Shown here: one piece after another, positions 1 through 5,949 of the stretch
Position numbering within the stretch: position 1 is the first letter of the stretch
Layout: the number at the start of each line of letters is the position of its first letter
Origin: Archangium sp.
GTDB lineage: Bacteria > Myxococcota > Myxococcia > Myxococcales > Myxococcaceae
NCBI GenBank assembly: GCA_016793585.1
Contig: JAEUJR010000011.1
Coordinates: 1-12,231, forward strand
DNA: 12,231 bases
Reading direction: 5' to 3'
Program-made: the position numbers and the translations under genes
Notes under the pieces: model-generated
Told to the model about the DNA's origin: nothing
The model's database searches: none
What the model saw: the letters and a program-made list of their open reading frames with translations, nothing else

Positions 1-963
1 CACCGCATGGTCGAAGGCGCGGGTGGCTGGGGCCAGGCCGTGTGGTTCAACAACTACCGGCAGGAGGCGCTCAACATCAACCCGCAGTCGTGGAACTTCA
101 TCATCGGCTCGATGGACTACACCGAGTTCTACGACGCGAAGACGGGCCAGGGCCTCTCCTTCCAGGACCGGGTGAGCCGCAAGCCGCTCGACGGCTCGAA
201 GATGACGGGCGCGATGCTCTCGAACGACATTCAGATCGAGCTCGAGGCCGAGGCTGGCTACACGAGCGCGATTCGCCGCGCGCAGTACGCGCTCAACGGC
301 GCCGCCGCGGGCCTGATGATGGACTACGCGTTGTCGAAGGGCACGCCGGGCCTCACGGCCGGTGACGCGGCGGGCTTCGAGAAGTGGTTCGCGACGCAGG
401 TGGCGAAGACGGGCGCTCCGAAGCAGCAGTTCATCGACGAGCTCAACGCCTTCGCGAAGTCGAAGGGCTCGCCCATCGACTTCAACCGCGTGCTGCGCCC
501 GCTCGACGAGCAGGAGAAGGCCATTCGCGTGCTGACGGGCTTCGCGGCGAAGAAGAACCCGCAGCTCACCGTGGCCGACCGCGCCGCCGTCGAGAGCTGG
601 TACCGCCAGCAGGCGAACCAGGGAGAGAGCGAGCTCAACGTGTTCCTCACCGAGGTCGCGCAGTACGCCGCCGACACCAAGAGCGAGATTCCGCTCTCGC
701 CCGAGCTGCTCAAGACGCTCGACTTCAAGCCGTTCGCAGGCGCCAACGTCGGCCAGCCCGTCAACGGCCACGCGTCGCTCGTCGACGACCTCTCCATCGC
801 CGAAGAGGTGTGGACGATGGTGAAGAAGGCGCAGCAAGACCTGTCGGCCGCCCGCGGCGCCGAGGTGCAGCGCGTGTTGAAGGACAACAACCTCAACGGC
901 AAGGGCTGGGACCCGCCGACGAGCGCGAAGGGCGACTACGCCATCGACTACGCGTTGAAGTGA
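1..963 (+). CDS. Hypothetical protein with duplicated helical segment (5' end outside window)
   Basis: I do not recognise this protein. The frame is open from the first base and the first ATG (position 7) has neither an obvious ribosome site nor a signal peptide after it, so the gene probably begins upstream. From that ATG the product is 318 residues, soluble, without membrane segments or cysteines. It contains an internal duplication: residues about 115-167 and 186-239 share the pattern L-T-x2-D-x-A-x2-E-x-W-[FY]-x2-Q, followed by a helical stretch and an L-x(2-3)-L-D end. The N-terminal 100 residues are rich in aromatic residues and Asn and look globular. It is followed directly by a strong terminator, so it is the last gene of its transcript. 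Function unknown; that it is a real gene is well supported by codon bias and length. Confidence 0.75.
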   Translation, partial: HRMVEGAGGWGQAVWFNNYRQEALNINPQSWNFIIGSMDYTEFYDAKTGQGLSFQDRVSRKPLDGSKMTGAMLSNDIQIELEAEAGYTSAIRRAQYALNGAAAGLMMDYALSKGTPGLTAGDAAGFEKWFATQVAKTGAPKQQFIDELNAFAKSKGSPIDFNRVLRPLDEQEKAIRVLTGFAAKKNPQLTVADRAAVESWYRQQANQGESELNVFLTEVAQYAADTKSEIPLSPELLKTLDFKPFAGANVGQPVNGHASLVDDLSIAEEVWTMVKKAQQDLSAARGAEVQRVLKDNNLNGKGWDPPTSAKGDYAIDYALK

Positions 964-970
964 TGCGCTG

Positions 971-1025
971 AAGACGCAGCCTCGCGGCCGCGGTTCCTTC
1001 GCTGGAGCCGCGGCCGTCGTCTTTT
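971..1025 (+). terminator. Rho-independent terminator after the first gene
   Basis: A 13-bp stem (985-997 with 1004-1016, one G-U pair, otherwise perfect) closes a 6-base loop (TTCGCT). Outside it AAGACG (971-976) can also pair with CGTCTT (1018-1023), and the right arm runs into CTTTT. It begins 8 bases after the TGA stop at 961-963. Confidence 0.8.
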
Positions 1026-1051
1026 CGAGGGCCCGGGTTCACGTCGACACG

Positions 1052-1066
1052 TACAATGCGTGCGTG
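1052..1066 (+). promoter_or_regulatory. Probable -10 box (TACAAT) of a leaderless transcript
   Basis: TACAAT at 1052-1057 matches five of six positions of the sigma-70 -10 consensus and lies only 6 bases before the GTG start at 1064. Transcription starting about 7 bases after the box would begin at the start codon. No -35 hexamer is evident at 16-18 bp and no Shine-Dalgarno sequence precedes the GTG. Confidence 0.5.
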
Positions 1067-1774
1067 AGCCCTCTCGCGTGCCCTTCGTGTGGTGCGTCGT
1101 ACCGCGCAGCCGACATCGACCGGTCACTCGGCATCGCGAGCTGTCACGCCTGCGGCGAGGTGATGGACCTGCGAACGCGCGCGGCCGCCGACGAGGCGCG
1201 AATCGACGCCTTGACGAAGCCGCCACCCGCCGCGCTGCCGTTGCCCGAGAAGTTCAAGGTCAGCCAGGAGCCGGGCCGTCTCGACGTGACGTGGCGCTGG
1301 TTCTCACCGGTGCACCTCTTCACGGCCGCCTTCGCCCTCTTCTGGAACGGCTTCATGGTGATGTGGTTCGGCATCGCCATCTTCCAGGGTGAAGCGATCA
1401 TGGCGCTGTTCGGCTCGCTGCACGCGGCCGTCGGCATCGGCATCGCGTACCTGTCGCTGACGGGCTTCGTGAACTCCACACGCGTGTCGCTCGAGCAGGG
1501 CGTGCTCACCATCAAACACGGGCCGCTGCCGTGGCCAGGCTCGGGCGCGTGGAAGAAGGCCGATCTCGCGCAGCTCTACGCCGAGGAGCGCATCAACCGC
1601 GGCCGCAACGGCACGACCGTGCAGTACTCGCTCAACGCGATGTTGCGAGACGGGCGGCGCGTGCAGCTGCTCAAGGGGCTCACCGAGAAGGCGCAGGTCA
1701 TCTGGCTCGAGCGCACGCTCGAGAACCGGCTCGACATCGTCGACGTGCCAGTCGCTGGCGAAATGCCGAAGTAG
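1064..1774 (+). CDS. Zinc-ribbon membrane protein with two transmembrane helices
   Basis: This 236-residue protein starts with a zinc ribbon: C6-x2-C9 and C27-x2-C30. A linker rich in Ala and Pro (40-65) follows, then two hydrophobic helices (about 84-107 and 112-135) separated by a very short turn, so both ends should face the same side, presumably the cytoplasm. The C-terminal 100 residues are beta-rich with the pattern S-T-R-V-S-L-E near 138-144, resembling the membrane-proximal bacterial PH-like domains that follow paired helices; this is an inference from pattern only. The GTG at 1064 is chosen because it puts the first CxxC five residues from the N-terminus, as in the other zinc-ribbon genes here, and because a -10 box lies just upstream. 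It is monocistronic, between a terminator and a convergent gene. The function is unknown; the ribbon could bind a protein partner or nucleic acid at the membrane. Confidence 0.8.
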   Translation: MSPLACPSCGASYRAADIDRSLGIASCHACGEVMDLRTRAAADEARIDALTKPPPAALPLPEKFKVSQEPGRLDVTWRWFSPVHLFTAAFALFWNGFMVMWFGIAIFQGEAIMALFGSLHAAVGIGIAYLSLTGFVNSTRVSLEQGVLTIKHGPLPWPGSGAWKKADLAQLYAEERINRGRNGTTVQYSLNAMLRDGRRVQLLKGLTEKAQVIWLERTLENRLDIVDVPVAGEMPK

Positions 1775-1929
1775 GCCGCCGTCGGGCCTGGGTGACTGCC
1801 ACGGCCTCGCGTCGAACTCCGTGCACGCGCAGAAGGGGCCGCGGCTCGGAACCTCTGGTGTCGCGACATGCTCGACGACGTCGGATCGCAGCGCGTGCCG
1901 CAACGTCGCTCGCGCGCGCCAGCGAACCG
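1775..1929. other. Convergent intergenic spacer, nothing recognised
   Basis: 155 bases between two converging stops. I see no stem followed by a T-run on either strand, no RNA gene and no convincing small reading frame. Confidence 0.6.
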
Positions 1930-2535
1930 TCAGTCGACGAGGTCGGGCCTCAGCGCGCGCAGCTGCTCGCGAAACGCCTCGGTCGTCGTGAACAGTCGGC
2001 CGTGCAGGCCCAGCGCCGTCGCTGCATCTGCATAGCGCTGCACGTCATCGAAGAACGCCGCCCGACTCGCAGGCACCTGGGCCACCTCGAGCGCGCGCTC
2101 GTAGATCTCACGATCGGGCTTCATGTGGCCGACCTCGTACGAGAGCACGAGCCCGTCGAAGCGCGACAGCACCGGCAGCAGCGGCCGCAGGTACTCGATG
2201 TGCTGGTCGTGCGTGTTCGAGAGCAACACGAGGCGAATGCGCCCGACCAGGCGCTCGGTCTCGCGCACCATGGAGTCGTGCACCGTGAAGTGGCAGTTCC
2301 ACAGGTTGAACCATTCGACCGGTGACACCTCGTGGCCCAGCCGCGCGATCAGCTCGCGGCGCAAGGCGTCGCCCGGCAGCCGGCCGGTGTTCACCTCGTG
2401 CCAGAGCCCACCGTCGAGCCGTTGCCGCATCGCCTCTCGCGACGAGCCGAACACGCGCGCCATCTCGGCGAACAACTTCTCGTTGTCGTGGAACGCGAGC
2501 ACGTTGCCGAGGTCGAGAATGAGGGCGTCGATCAT
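1930..2535 (-). CDS. HAD-superfamily hydrolase, YihX-like phosphatase
   Basis: Predicted cytoplasmic phosphohydrolase of 201 residues. All four HAD motifs are visible: motif I D8-L-G-N-V-L (nucleophile D8; the usual second Asp is replaced by Gly, as in E. coli YihX, an active sugar-phosphate phosphatase), motif II L-S106-N-T, motif III H-M-K139-P, motif IV F-F-D163-D164. A helical cap of about 80 residues sits between motifs I and II, as in subfamily IA. The length matches YihX-type enzymes. The start ATG at 2535 overlaps the stop of the upstream PLD-like gene by ATGA, indicating translational coupling. The frame remains open upstream to 2865, but that part overlaps the PLD gene and precedes the conserved N-terminal strand, so it was excluded. 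The substrate cannot be told from sequence; sugar phosphate is the family precedent, nucleotide or nucleic-acid end phosphate is an alternative suggested by the neighbour. Confidence 0.88.
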   Translation of the reverse strand: MIDALILDLGNVLAFHDNEKLFAEMARVFGSSREAMRQRLDGGLWHEVNTGRLPGDALRRELIARLGHEVSPVEWFNLWNCHFTVHDSMVRETERLVGRIRLVLLSNTHDQHIEYLRPLLPVLSRFDGLVLSYEVGHMKPDREIYERALEVAQVPASRAAFFDDVQRYADAATALGLHGRLFTTTEAFREQLRALRPDLVD

Positions 2536-3170
2536 CGGTTCAGTCCAAAGCGGCGGGAGCGGCCCAGCACGATACCCGTCGAGCCGCCACGGGCCCGGCT
2601 GCGCTTCTTCTTCGGTGGGCCCGCGCCGATGGGGTCGGGGCAGTCGTCGAAGTACCGGCACGCCTTGCACTCGGCGCCGCCCCACACCGACTCGAAGAGC
2701 GCCGTGACGCGGTCGATGGTGTCGAAGTCTTCGGTCACCAGCCCGAGCTCGAAGTTGCGCGCGTCGCCGTGTTTCGCGCCGAGGCCAGCGCCGGTGAGGT
2801 TCGCGCTGCCCAGGTACAGCCACGCGCCGTCGACGAGCACGGCCTTGAAGTGCACGCGCGGGCACAGCTTGAGCTCCATGCGCGCGCCGCCGGCTCCACC
2901 GTCACGAATCAGCTTCTCGTGTTTGTCGAAAGCCGCGCGGAATGGGCGCGATGGCAGCTCGGCGTGCAGCACGCGCACCGAGACGCCGCGCTTCGCCAGC
3001 TTCGCGAAGACGTCGGCGATGGGCCGGAAGGCGCCGTCGACCTCGACCATCATCGCCTTCACGTTCGCGGTGGCGATGACGACCGACTCCCGCGCCGCCA
3101 TCAGGCGGTCGACCACCACGCGTTGGTACAGGTCGTCTTTCGCGAGCAGCTCGGCCTCGATGGGGCGCAT
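2532..3170 (-). CDS. Single-HKD phospholipase-D-like protein with C-x2-C-x5-C tail
   Basis: Predicted phosphodiesterase of the PLD superfamily (212 residues from ATG 3170). One complete HKD motif is present: H107-x-K109-x4-D114-x6-G-S122-x-N124. Proteins with one HKD usually dimerise to form the active site; the small ones of this size, such as Nuc and the BfiI catalytic domain, act on nucleic acid. After the catalytic core comes C168-x2-C171-x5-C177, with another Cys at 103, followed by a short basic tail (K-K-K-R-S-R-A-R). The three-Cys spacing resembles the iron-sulfur motif at the C-terminus of Cas4/RecB-type nucleases, but no cluster can be proven. A GTG at 3188 would add six residues; neither start has a good ribosome site. 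It is the first gene of an ATGA-coupled pair with the HAD phosphatase. No signal peptide is seen, so secreted lipase activity is unlikely. Substrate unknown. Confidence 0.82.
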   Translation of the reverse strand: MRPIEAELLAKDDLYQRVVVDRLMAARESVVIATANVKAMMVEVDGAFRPIADVFAKLAKRGVSVRVLHAELPSRPFRAAFDKHEKLIRDGGAGGARMELKLCPRVHFKAVLVDGAWLYLGSANLTGAGLGAKHGDARNFELGLVTEDFDTIDRVTALFESVWGGAECKACRYFDDCPDPIGAGPPKKKRSRARGGSTGIVLGRSRRFGLNR

Positions 3171-3222
3171 CGCGCGGCAGTCTCTCACGGTCGTGCGAGT
3201 CCGGCGCCGGCACGAACCGACC

Positions 3223-3235
3223 GACCAGACTGGTC
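3223..3235. repeat. Perfect 13-bp inverted repeat upstream of the PLD-HAD unit
   Basis: GACCAG-A-CTGGTC lies in the 98-base gap between the cNMP-binding gene and the PLD-like gene, about 53 bases before the latter's ATG. A second palindrome, CCGGCGCCGG, is at 3201-3210. There is no T-run, so it does not look like a terminator; it could be an operator. The half-site is short and may occur by chance in GC-rich DNA. Confidence 0.3.
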
Positions 3236-3268
3236 CCGCCGCTGCCGGGCTCGCGACCCGTCACCACC

Positions 3269-4549
3269 TCACACCCGGCGATCGGGCAACGCCTCGTCGC
3301 GCAACACCTGATCGAACTGTGCGGTGCGTTCGAGCCGCTCTTTCGCGAGCGCCTTCACTGCCGCGCCAACCTGGGCGTTCGAGGCCACCAACCGTTCGAG
3401 CTCGGCCGTCGGCAGGCGCAGCGTCAGCACCTGCCCCGCCGCCACGACCGACGCCGTCGCCTCGCCCTTCGTCAGCGCCGAGACCTCACCGAAGAGGTCG
3501 CCCTCACGCAGGTCGGGGTACCGCTTGCCGCTGCTGTGGAGCACGTGACAGGCGCCGCGCAGCACCATGTGGACGCCGTCTGACTCGAAGCCCTCGGTGA
3601 TGATCTTCTGCCCGTTCGTGAAGCTGCACGGCCGGAACTCGCGCGCGATGGCGCCCTGTGCCGCCTCGTCGAGTGCGTGAAACAGCGGGCTGGCGCGCAG
3701 CGCGTTGTCGAGCAGCCGGTCGCGACAGAACCGGGCGAGCTGCGCCCCGACGTGGGGGAACCGAACGCTCACGTTCGCCATCGCCTCGCGGGGAAACTCG
3801 AGCGCCACCGCGTCGCCCTTCGCCACCACCGTCGCCACCCGACGCGCGCCCGAACCGAGCGCGACCTCTCCGAAGATGGTGCCTGCGCTCAGCGTCGCGA
3901 CCTGCCGCGGCTGCGCCGTTCCCCACCCGCGAAACACGCCGGCCTCGCCTTCGACGAGCGCGAACATCGACAAGCCCGCCGCACCTTCCTGAACGATCTG
4001 CTCGCCATCGGCATACGCGCGCACCTCCATCGCGCTCGCGAGAATCTCTTTCAGCTCGGCCTCCGAGAGCGACGAGAACAGCGGAATCGCGGGCAGCCCG
4101 CTCTCGAGGGTGCCTTCGACGATGGGTACGTCGAGCTCGAACGCCACCGGCGCCGGCGCTCCAGGCAGCGGAGCGACCGGCTGTTGTGGAGGTGGCGTGA
4201 GCCCCTTCATCGCGCGCAGCGGCTCCTGCGACTTGCGCGTGTAGAGCGAGGCGAGCATCTCGAGCGTGCGCTCGTGCCGTGGGTCGAGCCCGAGCAGCAA
4301 CCGGCAGGTCGCCGACGCCTTGAAGAAGAGGCCCTTCTCGGCGAAGCGCTTCGCGAGGTCTTCGTACGCGTCGACCGCTGCCGACGTCTGACCCAGCTTC
4401 GCGAGCAGCTCGGCCACCTTCTGCCGCGCGGTCAAGTCGTCGGGCGCGGCGCTCACCACCTTGCGCCACGTCTCGAGCGCCAGCTCGCTCCTGCCCTTCG
4501 CCATCAACTCACTCGCCTTGTCCTTCAAGGCACGAACGGCGTCACTCAT
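3269..4549 (-). CDS. TPR protein with tandem cyclic-nucleotide-binding domains
   Basis: Predicted cytoplasmic regulatory or scaffold protein of 426 residues. Residues 1-106 form about three TPR-like helical hairpins, typical of protein-protein contacts. A Pro/Ala-rich linker (118-135) leads to two CAP-family cyclic-nucleotide-binding beta-barrels, about 156-258 and 287-390. The first has the phosphate-binding cassette F226-G-E-V-A-L with R237 at the cyclic-phosphate position (RRVATV). In the second, F353-G-E-V, the Arg position is Ala (A364), so it probably does not bind cNMP in the usual way. There is no DNA-binding, kinase or cyclase domain, so the output must be through partners. The start at 4549 is preferred over an in-frame one at 4615 because AGAGGA (4559-4554) sits 4 bases before this ATG and the TPR begins there. 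It lies 90 bp downstream of a lipoprotein gene on the same strand and may share its transcript. Confidence 0.88.
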   Translation of the reverse strand: MSDAVRALKDKASELMAKGRSELALETWRKVVSAAPDDLTARQKVAELLAKLGQTSAAVDAYEDLAKRFAEKGLFFKASATCRLLLGLDPRHERTLEMLASLYTRKSQEPLRAMKGLTPPPQQPVAPLPGAPAPVAFELDVPIVEGTLESGLPAIPLFSSLSEAELKEILASAMEVRAYADGEQIVQEGAAGLSMFALVEGEAGVFRGWGTAQPRQVATLSAGTIFGEVALGSGARRVATVVAKGDAVALEFPREAMANVSVRFPHVGAQLARFCRDRLLDNALRASPLFHALDEAAQGAIAREFRPCSFTNGQKIITEGFESDGVHMVLRGACHVLHSSGKRYPDLREGDLFGEVSALTKGEATASVVAAGQVLTLRLPTAELERLVASNAQVGAAVKALAKERLERTAQFDQVLRDEALPDRRV

Positions 4550-4553
4550 CACG

Positions 4554-4559
4554 TCCTCT
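4554..4559 (-). promoter_or_regulatory. Shine-Dalgarno sequence fixing the start of the TPR/cNMP gene
   Basis: AGAGGA on the minus strand ends 4 bases before the ATG at 4549. The alternative in-frame start at 4615 has no comparable site. Confidence 0.6.
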
Positions 4560-4639
4560 GCAGGCGACCCCCGGGCGAGACGCCCGAGAGGAAAACTCGA
4601 GCCGCACTCTCGCACGGCCCGCCACGACTTCGAGGGCCT

Positions 4640-5848
4640 TCACGGCGCGCGCGGTGCTCGCCACAGCTCGCGAGATGAGAGGCCTCGCGCGAAGACCCAG
4701 CGGCTCGTCAGCCAGGTCACGCTCGTGTCGGGAGGTGGCTCGATGATGTCGAGCGCGATGCCGCCATCAGGCGCTTGCACAGGAACACCGACGAGCCCTG
4801 CCGACTGACCCGGTGATACCAGCGGCACGAGATCGGGCAGCAGCAGGCGCTCGAAAGGCGGGGCATCGCCACCCGCCGTCTCGGCGATGCCGCCGTCGAA
4901 CCGATGGAGTCGGAGAACACCAGCGAGCTCCCACAGCCCTTCGCCCCCGAGCGCACCGAAGAGGGGTTGCCCCTCTGACATCGGCACCGTCACCGTGCCG
5001 CCCAGAGCAGCCAGGGGCACCCGATCGAGGCGGGTGCCGCGAGAGATGATGAGCGTGTCGTCGTTCTCGAAGAGCACCCCCTGCACGAGGACGTCGGGCG
5101 GAGCCAGCGTGATGGTGGCGTGCCCACCATCTTCCTCGAAGAGGGTCAGCACGTTGGCGGTCGCGGTGCAGAGGCGGTGGCCTTGGGCCGCCATCGCCCA
5201 GACAGGCTCGGTCGGAATCGAAACGGCCTTCACCGCCTGACCGCCGTCGACTCGCCACCCCGAGAGGTCGTTGCCGGCGACCCACACCATCGACTCGGTG
5301 GGGGCCACGCCGTTCATCGGCACTGACTGGCCAGCGAACTCGAGCCACTGGCCGTTCACACACATCGGTACGCCCGAGGGCCCCTCGAGCAACGCGTCGC
5401 AGCTTCGTCCCGACAGGTGCTCCCACGTTCTGGGCGCGACGCGCACGACCCTCAGCGACTGGGTGAAGACACCGATGGAGGGTTCAGCCGCGAGACGAAG
5501 ATGCAGCCTGCCCGTCACGCGCGGGGTGAACGAGAGCCTCACCGCGAACCGGTTCGGGCCGTCTGGCAGCTTCGCCACCGCGACCTCGAGGGGCCCGCCG
5601 CTGTCGTCGGAAAGCTCGACCGAGATGGACTCGGCCTGACGCCGGGCCCACTCGCACTCGAGCACGGCGAGCACCGAGTACTGAAGCACGACCGGCTGAT
5701 CGACCCGCAGCACCTCGACGCTCGAGACGGAGCTGGCAGAGAACGAAGGAACGCAGCGGTCCAACATGAGCGGCCGAACGATCTCGAACTGGCTCGCAGG
5801 CGGCTGGGTGCAGGCCACCAGCATGAGGAGCAGAGGCGCCAGACGCAT
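4640..5848 (-). CDS. Secreted lipoprotein of unknown function, possible beta-propeller
   Basis: This 402-residue protein begins with a short type II signal peptide: M-R, a run of Leu/Ala, and the lipobox L-V-A-C13. Cleavage before C13 would leave Cys-Thr, and with no Asp at +2 outer-membrane sorting is expected by the E. coli rule. Residues about 30-130 look like a beta-sandwich domain. From about 140 onward the chain is all short beta strands with repeated turns carrying D-G-G (S-G-W-R-V-D-G-G, L-F-E-E-D-G-G, H-R-F-D-G-G, A-P-D-G-G), which suggests propeller-like blades but is not conclusive. I do not recognise a family. It is divergent from the amidase gene across a 98-bp gap and lies upstream of the TPR/cNMP gene. 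Only a weak AGG ribosome site precedes the ATG. Confidence 0.8.
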   Translation of the reverse strand: MRLAPLLLMLVACTQPPASQFEIVRPLMLDRCVPSFSASSVSSVEVLRVDQPVVLQYSVLAVLECEWARRQAESISVELSDDSGGPLEVAVAKLPDGPNRFAVRLSFTPRVTGRLHLRLAAEPSIGVFTQSLRVVRVAPRTWEHLSGRSCDALLEGPSGVPMCVNGQWLEFAGQSVPMNGVAPTESMVWVAGNDLSGWRVDGGQAVKAVSIPTEPVWAMAAQGHRLCTATANVLTLFEEDGGHATITLAPPDVLVQGVLFENDDTLIISRGTRLDRVPLAALGGTVTVPMSEGQPLFGALGGEGLWELAGVLRLHRFDGGIAETAGGDAPPFERLLLPDLVPLVSPGQSAGLVGVPVQAPDGGIALDIIEPPPDTSVTWLTSRWVFARGLSSRELWRAPRAP

Positions 5849-5930
5849 GACCTGAGCCTGACTGGGCCTCGCCGCACGCGCAACACGCTCGCCAGCTCGA
5901 AGACAAGTGACTGCATTTCACGCCAGCAAC

Positions 5931-5949
5931 GCTACGGTTCGCGGCCATG
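5931..5949 (+). promoter_or_regulatory. Start-proximal promoter motif of the amidase gene
   Basis: The 19 bases GCTACGGTTCGCGGCCATG end in the start codon. They match 15 of 19 positions of the stretch before the gene at 7702. TACGGT (5933-5938) fits a TAnnnT -10 box placed 8 bases before the ATG, so the mRNA probably has almost no leader. No Shine-Dalgarno sequence is present. Confidence 0.5.

Noticed and set aside
2536..2865. N-terminal extension of the HAD protein upstream of ATG 2535
   Set aside because: It overlaps the PLD-like gene in another frame, is Arg-rich without any fold pattern, and the HAD motif I normally lies within 10 residues of the true start.
4572..4586. Hairpin CGGGCG-AGA-CGCCCG between the lipoprotein and the TPR/cNMP gene as a terminator
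   Set aside because: On the minus strand, where both genes lie, it is followed by G/C-rich sequence and the T-run precedes it, so it does not fit a Rho-independent terminator.
4550..4615. Longer start for the TPR/cNMP protein at 4615
   Set aside because: The added 22 residues have no pattern, and a good AGAGGA site points to the ATG at 4549.
2332..4678. Long plus-strand open frames opposite the PLD, HAD and TPR/cNMP genes (2332-3600 and 3677-4678)
   Set aside because: Their translations are Arg/Pro/His-rich low-complexity shadows, while the minus-strand frames carry clear domain motifs. Long antisense frames are expected in GC-rich DNA.
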